Positions 26,541-38,458 of a DNA stretch of 64,000 nucleotides are shown one piece after another; position 1 is the stretch's first letter, and each line of letters begins with the position of its first letter. The DNA lies in the NCBI GenBank assembly GCA_025642065.1, contig JAODUP010000187.1:763360-827359 (forward strand). Direction: 5' to 3'. A program made the translations under genes and the position numbers. This stretch comes from Paralvinella palmiformis. Taxonomy: Eukaryota; Annelida; Polychaeta; Terebellida; Alvinellidae. The notes under the pieces were generated by a model. The model saw only the letters and a program-made list of their open reading frames with translations. It searched no databases and was not told the DNA's origin.

Positions 26541-26645
26541 TATAGTGCAAGGGCTGGGATTCGAACCTACCACCTTCAGCACAGCATGACCACGAGTAAG
26601 AAAGTTCTACGCTATTACTCACTAGGCCAAAGAGGCGACGAATGA
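26541..26645 (-). repeat. tRNA-derived SINE-like sequence
   Basis: On the minus strand, TGGCCTAGTGAG (A-box-like, matching nearly all positions of the TRGCNNAGYNGG consensus) is followed about 55 bases later by a perfect GGTTCGAATCC B box. Spacing and length fit a tRNA-derived promoter. The stem arms expected for a functional cloverleaf do not pair convincingly and no anticodon could be assigned, so a SINE head is preferred over a tRNA gene. Confidence 0.5.
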
Positions 26646-27585
26646 ATGAATGTATACTAGTATTCACGTACATATACATACAATATTAGTTGACGATATT
26701 TGACTTAGATTTGTATCAGTAAATAATCTAATCTATTGGAGAGAAAGTGTATCTAGTGCTGTCTTCCCATTTCCCCCAAATAATAATTGTATTAGCTTCG
26801 ATTGTGTGAAATCCGGCATCAGCCGATATAAATCTGAGACACTGAACATAGAAGATCAATATTAATAACATTATAACAGATTAAGAAAAGAGGATAGCAT
26901 TGTATTACTGGACAAACGTATAAGAAAAGGTTATGATAAATATATTTATGATAGTTATTAATCACGATTATCGATATAAATGATATGATCTGTGATGATG
27001 TATGAATGATGTCTTTTATTAAATGATGTGTGTCTTCAATTGGGTTTAGAGACTACATTATTTATGGTATAAGGTTAACACCCAGTTAACTGTATTAGAA
27101 CTGAAAGCTTTCCTGATTGAACAGTAAACATGTCTTTTTATGTTCTCCGATGAACCACGGATATACCTGTATTCACTGACACCTGTACTTCGTTCGAAGT
27201 AAGATGAGATATGGTTTATCACATGTTGTTGTTGTTGTTGCGATGAAGATGTTGTTAATTTCTATTATGTAAGGTCAAATATTCAAATCGCTACCTCAAA
27301 TATATGAAGAGCCAAATATAAATAACTACCCATCCTTGCATTTGGGGATTTTGGCGCTGTATAAAGCCTTCCTATTAAGCCATTAAAACAATTCTTGATA
27401 ATTAAAACAATTCTTGATAATTCCTTACAAAACTGTAGATAACATTAATTCATTTTATATATTAAGTTTATTACAAAAATAAAATATTTTAAACGCGAAA
27501 GTGTGCAAGATTGGTTTATTACTGTACATTGCCTGTAAATGGTTTTTCTTAATTATTAGTAGTATTATTAATATTATTACTTTTA
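26646..27585. other. Intergenic, no gene seen
   Basis: AT-rich sequence with a small (GTT)n run near 27226. No recognisable gene. Confidence 0.5.
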
Positions 27586-27609
27586 ATAATAATAATAATA
27601 ATAATAACA

Positions 27610-27648
<39 letters not shown>

Positions 27649-27710
27649 TCATCATTATTATTATTATTATTACTTTTATTATTAATATTATTGTTATTAT
27701 TATCTGGCTT
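27586..27710. repeat. (AAT)n/(ATT)n microsatellite
   Basis: A run of AAT units followed by ATT units, making a loose inverted repeat. Poly-Ile/Asn/Leu open frames here are artefacts. Confidence 0.9.
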
Positions 27711-29160
27711 AATGACCAAAATATATTAGTTAGTGTACAACAACAGTTATTTAAATATCATTAGAACCAGTAAAATAAAACAACTAAGAAAGAAAAGCTG
27801 ACTGTTGATGATCAGGTAGTTGGCACTTTTCCGTGGAATGTCAGTGTCTCCTTGGTTTCAGAAGTATTTGCTCCATGACGTAACAAAGATCTCATTTCTA
27901 AGGTGAAGAATCCTCAATCCTAAGTTCTATCTGGTATCATCGTTGATGAGTAATGATATATAATATTACTGCCTTTCCACAGAATAAGAAAGAAATCAAT
28001 TCCGTACTGACGGTCTCTACTCTCAATTCTCTCAATGTTAACTAGCTATTGTCATGTCTGAACAAAACCAGGCCTTAAATAAAAACAAACAGAAAAAAAA
28101 CAAAACAATCGAAGACAGCCTCAGTACAAGGGAAACACTGTCTCCAAGTTCAATCAATAACATAAAACAATAAGCTGGAAATGTTTTTTTTTATATTGCT
28201 ATGATATACAATCATAAAATAGAGAGTGTTAAACCATATTAAAAGGTTCTTGTTTTCAGATAAAATGATATATTATTTGATATGAATTAAATTTATAAAT
28301 TTATTATGCGGATTGACATACTATATAGGTGTTAGTGTTAATATTGGTATCTTCAGCTCTCCACAATAATTTTGTTTAGATATCAAGTTAGTAAATACCT
28401 ATTTACCTCAAAGAAGTTCATATTTTATTTCGTGTCATATTTGTGCAGAGATTTAAAGCGTCAATATGACAATTGACTGTTGGTTATCACATCCAGAAAA
28501 GGTAGCGTATTATATAAATACATGACAAAATATTCTAATACATCTTTTACGAGACGCTATTTGGAGTTATTGGTCAATTTCTGATGGAGAAAGCTATCTT
28601 TGTAGGATGTTTCGATCAATAGCCATTTAATAAACTGTAATAATGTTTTAATGACAACTGTTAATTTTTATTTACATCTTATTTATACCTAATATTTATC
28701 CACTTAATATTGACACATAATATATATCCACATAAAGTAAACAAGATGTTATGTTTATTAAGAAGAAATTAAGATTGTTCTTGTTGTTCTTGTGAGATAT
28801 TAAAAACAATTACTCTTACGATAAAATTTCATATAAAGGTGAAAACAATTAGATACCATTGTCTATGTAGAACACTGAATTTAGAAATGGACTTTACTTA
28901 ATATATTTGACACAACTCTTAGAGTCTTAGAGTTGTGTAGAGTTGAGTTTTGCCCATTTTTTTGAAATTGCAATTAGTAATCTGGATCTTACTCTGTATA
29001 AACACGATATCAATCAGTTTAAGATAACTTTATTTGTTAACAAAGTTGAGTAATTTCTTCATAATATAACTGTTTTGTTGTTTTAAGTTAATAACATTTG
29101 TGCCATCTGCGAAGAAAGTACATTTTATAAATGTTTGTTAAATTATTGACGGAGATAATC

Positions 29161-29325
29161 GCACACGTGTGCATGCATATGCACGCAAATGCGTGCACGC
29201 GCGCGCACACACACACGCACCCCCACTCACATACATACTCCCTCTCTCTCACATACGCACATACGCACATACACTCACACACATACATAAACTCTCATTA
29301 TTATTTCTCTCTCTCTCTCTCTCTT
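29161..29325. repeat. CA-rich then CT-rich microsatellite
   Basis: Imperfect CA/CG tract followed by CT repeats. Long open frames across it are artefacts. Confidence 0.85.
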
Positions 29326-29492
29326 TCTCCACAAACTCCAATATTCACAATACATTCTGTTACAAAGTGTTACGAATTATTTTATTTCCAGTCATGAACT
29401 CACTACAAATATTATTACCATTTATCTTTGCCGTTCTTATTTTATTTAATATATTCCATCTATTTTTTGTCCTAATTGATTTGCCTTGTATG

Positions 29493-29497
<5 letters not shown>

Positions 29498-29543
<46 letters not shown>
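29498..29543. repeat. (TA)n microsatellite
   Basis: TA run of about 46 bases followed by GATA-like repeats to about 29585. Confidence 0.9.
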
Positions 29544-29548
<5 letters not shown>

Positions 29549-30726
29549 ATAAATATATATCGATAGATATATATCGATAGATAAATAGAGTGCGAGAGAA
29601 ATAGACAGATAGACAGATAGCGTGCGAGAGTGATAGAGAGGGTAACATACCCTACAATAGTTTTTATTATTACGAAACCGGTATTATTGATTAATCCTCA
29701 TAGAAATAGACATGGAGTCCTTCTACGTTCTAATCAATAACAAACGTCGATATTTATTTGAAGTTTAAGCCGTTAGCTCAGGTCGTTATTATCCGTTCAA
29801 GGCTTGTCAAGTCGTAGAATCGATATATTATTCTTCTTGCAATCATCTGACTGGAGGTATTGATTCCTACTGCTTTATGTTGTTAACCAATATGCCCATC
29901 AACTGGTCAAAACATGGTTAGCTATAAACCTTTTCTGTCATCAAAATCAATTAGAATTCTGAGAAATAAAAGTTACACTGACTTCACATTTATTGGATTT
30001 ATCAGAATAAATATCCATTAAACAAACACTATTTTGTCTATTAGATGTAAGAATATTAAACTTTTATTTCCTTATTCCATACACTTAGAAACCATTCGAA
30101 ACCTGCATTCTATCAATTTGTTTCCATTAAAACATTTACATATAAATAAGAAGGTACTCTATACCCATAGACCGCCAAACACACAGACAGACAATCATAT
30201 ATCCAGACTGCTATGACAGACAGACATAGACAGGTAAGCAGGCTAATAACCAGACAAATATACAGGTAACATCAGACGTACTGAGAAGCACCGAGAAAGA
30301 GAAAGTCTACCCTGAAAGAGCACCCCCTTAACCCTACTCACAACAAATTGATCTGCTTTAACCATGTCAATAAGTTTTGGAGCTTTCCATCATTATCCAG
30401 TCTGTTACTTGAGTTTTACAAGCCGGCGTCAGACTTCACCTATTTACTCTGACAATAACACGCTTGTGTCATTATGTGATCGATTTGCCTAGACGCCATA
30501 TCTCCGTTATATCCCATAATGCTAGAGTTAGTTGACTAGCATTCATTTAGAGGTAAATCAGACTACCGAACAAAACATTTACCCGGATCAGCCAGTGTGA
30601 AAATCAGTAACGTCTTGAATTCTGGAACTTTGGAGAGTGAACCATAAACTGATCGGATAATCCAAGGATATACAATCGTAACTTGCAGTTCATGCAGATA
30701 ACTGGACATTTAGATTTTACACAAAC

Positions 30727-32183
30727 ATGACCCCCAACCAAAGTTTCACATCGTTTGATAAGAAAAGGCACTCGATTAATTTGGACAACTATTTGTTTTT
30801 CAGCCTCTTGCTAGTATGGAATATTTTCACTGACACTGTTCAGCAAGTTACATACTCAGACTTAAGTGGTGAACTTCGAGGATTTCCACATGACATCCCT
30901 AGCGACGTGGAAAAGATTGAGATAAAGGAAGTCGAAAATTCGAACGATTGATTACATATTGAGGTATTTACTTCATTACGGACGTTTATTTTCACAACTA
31001 ATGCTTTGGAAGAGTTCCCTAATTTTAGCAACATCAGCGCAACTGTAAAAGTGATACGATTAACAAACAACAAAATACGTGAGGTACAATTTATTCCTAA
31101 GTTGCCATGTTTGGTTACCTTCGATCTCAGCGGAAATGATTTGACCGAGATTCCTAATTTGTCCAATGTCAGTACGAGTCTGAAGAGGTTATATCTGTCT
31201 AGGAATGACATCATGAAGGTAGAAAACCTACCGAAGATTGCAACATTGGAACTGATTAATCTGAGTTACAATTCTTTAACTGAATTTCCAGACCTGACGA
31301 ATATGGCCGGATCTTTGTATCAGTTGTATATTGAACAGAATCTTTTTCCAAAAGGGGAACAGTTTAAAAGAATTGTACGGCTTTAAAAGTTCTCGTCACC
31401 GGAGGAAGAAGTTTGGTTGAATTTCCGGATTTAAGCGATGTGAGTTCGCATTTGGAAGAGTATTACCTGACACACAGCACAATAAGCTCAGTTGGTTACA
31501 TGCCCAAAATGGTGAAGCTAAAAACACTTGTGTTAAATAACAATCAACTGCGGACATTTCCAAGTCTGACGAACCTCACTTCCGCCTTGGCTAATTTAGA
31601 TGTGTCAGAAAATGAAAAATGCCACATCGAAATGATGCCAAAAATGATTTATCTAGAAGATATCAAATTAAATTCAAATAGATTTAACGGAATTTCCAGA
31701 TTTCTCTAATATTTCAACGACACTCTGACGACTAGAACTTTTCAACAATAAAATCAATTACATGCCTGAAAGACGACTGGGCGCACTTATATGCTTGAGT
31801 TATTTGGATATAAGAGATAATCCTTTGACATCTCTACCTAACTTCTGCTATATGAACACGACACTGGAGCTGCTATTAAATAGCCAGACATTTATCTGTG
31901 ACTGGCAAATGGTCTTCATTAAGTTGACGGAGACATATAATAAAATCGTGTATTCTGACCAACTACCGAGGTGTGATAAACCTTCATACTTTGCTATGAA
32001 ATCTTGGAAGGAAATTACCGTGTTTGATCTGATGAATGAAACAGGTTTGTGATGTATATTTATTATGGGTATAAATATTGTTTCCTGCACTATACTAATC
32101 AACACTGACACATTTGCTGCACGAATTAGTATCAAATTATATATAACATAGTATGAACAGCTTTCATGTTGTATATACAATAC

Positions 32184-32227
<44 letters not shown>

Positions 32228-32484
32228 TTAATTAAAAAAAAAAAAAAGCAAATGCTGTGAAGGAAGCCAAATTCAAGCAGCTAGATTCAGTAACATGGAA
32301 TTGTCCATTTGGAATTGAGGACATACTCTATAACATAGGTTCTGTAAGATGTAGTGTACTCTGTGGTAAAAGGAAGAACTGTCTCATGTACTCAGCTAAT
32401 CAAGGACGATGTGTTCTGACTAATCACAAAGAAGGTTTGTTAGAAACATTTAATAATTATGAGAAATGGTATGTCCAATATTGA
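30727..32484 (+). pseudogene. LRR-PAN gene copy B1, start present, body broken
   Basis: Begins with an ATG at 30727 (MTPNQSFTSFDKK...) leading into the hydrophobic stretch NYLFFSLLLVWNIF, then the same LRR array as copy B2. Lesions relative to B2 are: a 1-base insertion near 30929 with a 2-base insertion near 30958, giving a stop at 30949 (frame restored afterwards); a 2-base net insertion near 31351, giving a stop at 31384; an extra base near 31685, giving a stop at 31707; and TGT to TGA at 31726. The exon 1 donor is at 32045. Exon 2 (about 32249-32484, ending KWYVQY) is intact. However, the CTTACAG acceptor of B2 is replaced by an A-rich run, so splicing is doubtful. The first exon looks dead unless the indels are assembly errors. 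Confidence 0.8.
32191..32224. repeat. (TA)n in B1 intron
   Basis: TA run just upstream of the PAN-like exon, followed by an A-rich stretch at 32232-32247 not present in B2. Confidence 0.95.
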
Positions 32485-32515
32485 AAAACTTCAACATTAT
32501 TAAGTTCTTGATTTC

Positions 32516-32841
<326 letters not shown>

Positions 32842-32844
<3 letters not shown>

Positions 32845-35234
32845 CCCCTAATAATATTTAGTTAGATGAAGGAACACGTCCTATAATTAATAATTTTGTT
32901 GAATAAATATTATTTATAGGCATGTATATAATTTGTTTTATGAATATATTTCGAATAATTAGTAACTGTCGGTAAATGGAAAAATCAAGCATGAATACAC
33001 ATAATGGAAAACAAACATATAATTAAAACATAGCGCAGAACATAATTTAATTAGCTTAAAGTTGATAAAATGTTGCAAGTTCTGAGGTCCATTAATTTAT
33101 TCGGTAATGACAGCAGTACTTACCAATGGTAATATGTTAAATTAATTTCAGTGGTTTATATAAATAGCATGCTACATTTTAGATTTTTGCCTATACCTTA
33201 CTTGAAATATGCTCAAATACATGACCCATAATCGACAGATCCCAAATTTTAATTGGCTGGAATTCTACAATTCTGCCTCTCATTTTCTGAAGCAGATTTT
33301 AGTACATCGTTTTATTTGGTTCAATTGACAAGGAACCACCAAGACATTTAGATCTTATCCATACCAAATACAGTCTAAAAAGACAATATTATATAGTCCT
33401 AGATTAAGTAAGGATATATTAATATATAACTTACTGTTATGAATTGTAAACATTTACAATCCCATTTTCTTAACTGCAAGGTTAGTCCTGTAATATAATA
33501 ATCAAGTAACATGATTAATACAAGTGTAATCATAGGAAAAATCAACCAAGTGAGTTTCGTTTATATTATGAGGTGATGGTAATCAACACAATCATGTAAT
33601 AATGGCAAAAATATCAACTTAAATTTATATTATTGTGTCATTTAGTTTATCCACATATTATAACTTGTTTAATGGCAAGGTCTTATTTTATTGTCATCAA
33701 TTTACATGGATCTATCTGAGATTAGTGAAAACGATTTAGCTGAGAATATTCTAAGGTAAGAAGGTTCCTGTTTCCAAGAAAGGTTTATTTGAGTTGACAC
33801 AGCGCTATGAAATTATGTTTTGATTTGTCTCAATCATACTGAGAAAGCTTATTTGATTAAGCTAGGATATTTTGCAGAATCATCGATTTTGAAAATAACA
33901 TCTTAAATATTTTAGGGACTAACCCACGGTTTCATTTTATTTATAATTTTTCTACTTGTATTATCTTTCCTATAACTTTAATTTATTTAATCAATTTCAA
34001 CATAAATAACATCAAAAGGAAATAACAGTAAATAATTATTTCATAAGTCGTAAATCCTCAATAAATTTTACAACTTTAAAGAAGTTCAATAATTTAATTG
34101 AATATGACTATAATTATTTAGTATACAATATATTTTAGGATGGGAAAATGCCAAATAAATAAATCAAATATTAAAATTAGACGATTGGTAAATAGAGACT
34201 GTAGTATAAATTATAATTTAAAACTGTATACATCCCTGTGTGTTGCGATGGTGTTATGGTATTCGATTCTGTCAAAAAAGTGTTACATTGGTGGGATTAT
34301 GATGGTTACTCATTAAAATATATTCTAAACCTGAAGGCCTAAGGAGGTACTCGGCGTTTTAGGTTTTAAATACACGCAAAGGAATATACAATATGTCATA
34401 AATTATTTTCAAATTTAGATTTTCCAGACATTTAATTTTGGTTCAGTAAACGTTCTATTTTGATCTTTATATTATTCCAATGAATTTGTCGCTTTTCATA
34501 TTTCATGCTAATTATACTAATACAACTTTTATGACAGTTGTTTTAATATATCCATTAACAGTAGGTATTACATGTAGATTACAGAATATATCATAAATGT
34601 CAGAGGATGTATTACTAGTTATTGATAATTATTAATAATATGTCTCAGGAAATTGTATTTTTGGGGGAACTGCTCAACTGTCAGATGAATTACGCCAAAG
34701 AAAAAACATATATTCCGTATTTTTTTAAGTTTAAGTTTTATTAATTTCTACCGTCATCAGATTTTCGAGGAAAATATGTTCAATAGTCACATCGAACGAG
34801 AAATATCTTAAGTTGTCCGGATTCTCACATTCGTCATTCATATAATAAAAAAAGACGAAAAATATTTAACACAAACATTACTTTAATAAAAACATGTCTC
34901 TCACAAGCGCTGCCAACTAGTATTTTTATATTGATGCATCCGGACAGTAAATATTAGATAAAGAAGGTGGCATTCTGGTGGAAGTAATCTGATCTCGTTG
35001 TCAATAACACAATTTAATGGCACAGATATACAGGTAACTGACGTAAATATTGATTTTGTTAAATATTTCTATCTTCTTATTTTTGTTCTAACGAAACGTA
35101 GATGATTGGCAGCATTTTAAATAAGATAATTGTTGGTGAAATGAGATGGATCTATTCTTATACTGTAGCTCGGACTCACATAAAGGTGGGAAAGTCGGCT
35201 TATTATTTCGCAATTCTACGAAAAGTGAAATCCA
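32842..35234. other. 3' flank of B1, no gene seen
   Basis: AT-rich non-coding sequence nearly identical to 56282-58663. It holds a candidate AATAAA at 32902-32907. A small open frame begins at 35102 (MIGSILNKIIVGEMRW...). It has no recognisable domain, but its first 44 codons are fused in frame to LRR copy B3 at the partner site. Confidence 0.6.
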
Positions 35235-36030
35235 TTTCTGGACTAAGGTCAAGCATTGTTAAAGATCCCGAGAACATTCAGAGTTGTTGTTGTTGTTGTT
35301 GTTATATGTGCTATTAACGATTATATTAACTGAGTTTATTATCACAGTGCTAAGTATAATAAGTAACATACCTTCATACTACAATTAACCAATTTTCTGC
35401 GACACGTGAAGGATCAATACTCAGATATTTGGTCACATTTTATTAACAATGTATCTTCCATTGCTAGTATATACTCTGAGTACTACAATTTAAAAAAAAT
35501 ATTTTAAAACATAAGAAGGAATAAAATTATCATTTGGGAAGCTGAGGATGGTAGTAATAATTCTATTGTATGCTAAAATAAAACATTTATATTTGAATTA
35601 GACGGAAATGATTGGTTTAAAAGGTTCAAACTGAAGTGAAGTTTATTTTCTATTTCTAACAAATAATTATACAATAATAATATTATTAAATAAAATATAT
35701 GAAAAGCTTTCATAAGGTCAGCAAAAGAACAAATTGAACGACCAATGTAGCCTGAGCTACATTCCCATTGGACCCCTAAAAATAAATAATAAAACATATG
35801 TAGGTGTCACATCACTGTCCGGCGCAAGAGGGGGTGGTGGAGTGGACGCATGTTAAACAAATTCAAAAGTTCAGAAAATAGAACCAGATCAGCAGATAAA
35901 GACATACATGACAAAATTAAATATTGTTTAAAATCACATTATCACCGCCAACACGAAGATCATTTGTTTATAAATTTAATCTTGATGGCAGTCTCTACAA
36001 TGTTTGTTTGGGGAGTTCATAGTTTTAGCA
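35235..36030. other. Intergenic, no gene seen
   Basis: Begins at the duplication breakpoint, with a short (GTT)n at 35284. No recognisable coding sequence. Confidence 0.45.
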
Positions 36031-36420
36031 TAGTGTGAGAGTAAATATCCCTATTTTCCGGTTGTTACGTAAAATCAGGAATGATGTGATTCCATTGATT
36101 CAACATTACAGGGAATGTGAAATCTGGTTGCATTTTTCAATAAATAGAAAGTTAGACTGTCTTGTCTGATGTCTATCCTGAACTTCATAATTCTGCTTAA
36201 ATATGTTATCAAATGAGGAATATAACTTTTTGCAGACATAATCATGCATAAATAGAGCTATCTTTTGCTCTCAAGATGTCAGAAGATTTAAACAAGGGTT
36301 CAGTATGGTTATAATAATTATATCTATGTATGGTTCTTATTGCTCGAATGGTAGTTCTATGGAGGGCAGAATAGCTGTGTGTGCCTTCGTCGGATTGTAA
36401 TGTAAAGTCGATAGAAGTGT
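36030..36420 (-). pseudogene. Possible C-terminal fragment of a LINE reverse transcriptase
   Basis: The minus-strand translation near 36345-36243 reads IRTIHRYNYYNHTEPLFKSS followed by DILRAKD. This resembles the (R)AIRxIxxxxYxxHTxPLFxxxxILxxxD stretch common after the RT domain in several LINE groups. Surrounding sequence has many stops. Only this short stretch supports the call. Confidence 0.4.
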
Positions 36421-36779
36421 ACTGATTGATGAATAGATAAGTTGTCCAGGTCTCTTCTATTGGGTATTCAGATTTTTTATGAGAAATTTAATCTGAGAAT
36501 GATTCTCCATATTTGGTGCCCGTTGTCTTTAACATTGTTGTTACTATAGAACCAGCTGCTTTGATTAAAACGATTTCATATGGAAAATGCAATCGATATT
36601 TTGTGCGGATCTGAATGTCTTTGATCTTGGAAATAGGCATGTCTCTGACAAAGGGAACGCCGACATGATCTTCACTTCAATGATACAATAGGAACTCATC
36701 AGCTACGAAGAGACACAGGAGATATATAAAACGTCTTGGATTGGGACTGGTTCGTATCTATGCTCCATATACATGATGG

Positions 36780-37430
36780 ACATATCACATAATCTTTGAT
36801 CAGACTATTCTGGATGTATTCCACAAATACTTTTGTGTGTGTGAATCTGGCCATATGCCTACATAGTTCGCCCAAGTTAATAAATACGCTATCACAAGTT
36901 GATTTGTAAAGCTAGTTATTTGTTATAATATATTGAGATATTCTCAGTATCCACGAAAGCATCTTTGTAAAACCATTAATATTGTTCTAATAGACTACAC
37001 ATCTACATTCGAGTTATACTATTTGCGTAATATTATAGGAGCAGCAGTTTATGTGTATTTAAATTAATATTAGTTAAAATACTACTATTAAATGTAAAAG
37101 TGGTCACGGGTTGAAAGGATCTTTCAATGATGTATAGATTATGATTCCAATTGATGAAAGTGATACTTATCCCTTCAGACCGATCTATTTTATATGATAC
37201 AGTTGACACTGGTAAACTTGTATCCCAATTATCAGAAGTGTTTGGTTTGTTAAGAACTGTGCATCAGCAGATTCAGTCCTATTTGGAACAAAACTCCCAA
37301 TTTGCGAATTTTGGTGGTATTTTGTCTGGTGTTTTATCCTTGTTGTCTAGTGTATCAAAAGGTTCGTTTCTTGATTGCTTGGTATTTACTACAATACACC
37401 TATGTCCTCTTGTAATGACTACACAGTGAT
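36780..37430 (+). pseudogene. Highly decayed CR1/L2-like RT fragment
   Basis: 37151-37429 preserves YDTVDTGKLVSQLSEVFGL, QSYLEQNSQ and FGGILSGV (with substitutions). These correspond to AFDTVDHNVLFxRLKDMFGL, RSYLEQRSQ and VHGILSD of the LINE at 22346-25664. A CMPT-like and VKPL-like remnant lies upstream near 36850-36980. It is much older than the other copies. Confidence 0.55.
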
Positions 37431-38450
37431 AAGGAATTAAAACACGTGTATGGTAATGAGACACCGATGTAAACATTACTACATCCAGCCCAATAAACCA
37501 TTTATCTGGAAATTTTATCTGCCAAACAAATATTATTTACTATACTTTATCACAAAGTGTAATACTCATTAGAATACCTCATATCAAAATTACACATTGT
37601 TTAATCATTAATTACCCCATTGTCTGACATATATTTTGCATGTTTTACAATTAAACAACTTTTGTTATAATTCATATATTCTATTAAAACGTATTATATG
37701 CACGTGTGATATATTATTAATCAATGGGATAGTGTCTTCATGCAATTAACTGCCTGGTATAAGATAACATATTATTCACAATTGGAGTATACTTTATTTG
37801 CATAATCATTCAAAACATAATTTACGCATTTATCCACAATAAATCGTTATAATTGACACTGACTAACATTGATACATAAGAGTTGACCTTTATAAATAAC
37901 ATAAACATTATAATTAAATTACCATCGGTCCAGTAGTTCGGTTGTGGAATAGATATGACCGTATGAGGTTATGCATGATACATTTTAAAGATGGAGTTAA
38001 CCATTGATGTTACCCAAAACAGACAGATGTTTGTCTTTTATAATAAGGTATGTAATACTACAAAATATGTTTATCGACAACATTTGAAAATTATTATTTA
38101 TAGGAAATATATTATACGACCTATGGATATATCGATGTACTTTTAAAAAAATCATCTTTATTTCTCATACACACATACAACAATATCTACATAGCCAGAG
38201 ACTACTTTTAGCATAATGTAAAAACATACATTGCAAAAATAACACAAGACATGAAATACACATATAATTAATAATATTCATAAGTAATTGTCGTGGTGAT
38301 AAAAGTATGACTATTGATCGCAAGTATAAAAATAGATTACAATAGATCACAATACATTAAATATATAGCCCCATATGCTTCTGAATTGATTAATACGTTT
38401 TATATTTTTATAGATCAATATATATAATATTTGGCAACAATTAGATAATA
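37431..38450. other. Intergenic, no gene seen
   Basis: AT-rich spacer without recognised features. Confidence 0.5.
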
Positions 38451-38458
38451 ATTAAGGA

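Larger units (their letters stand above)
27790..30535. repeat. Older duplicated segment, copy 1 (partner 49930-54015)
   Basis: Blocks in the same order match 49930-54015 with clear but moderate divergence. Examples are CTCATTTCTAAGG and CATCGTTGATGAG (27890-27950 versus 50020-50080), TAACTAGCTATTG (28038 versus 50168), GTGAAAACAATTAGATACC-like sequence (28840 versus 50460), CAATATTCACAATACATTCT (29338 versus 51040), and GCGTGCGAGAGTGATAG (29620 versus 53078). The partner contains an extra LINE fragment at 51604-53030. No gene was seen in this copy. Confidence 0.8.

Noticed and set aside
26541..26645. Functional tRNA gene
   Set aside because: Promoter boxes are good but arms do not pair and no anticodon loop is evident.
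27455..27764. Poly-Ile, poly-Leu and poly-Asn open frames
   Set aside because: Produced by the (AAT)n/(ATT)n repeat.
35102..35317. 71-codon open frame as a real gene
   Set aside because: No domain or codon-use signal. It is noted only because it is fused to B3 at the partner site.
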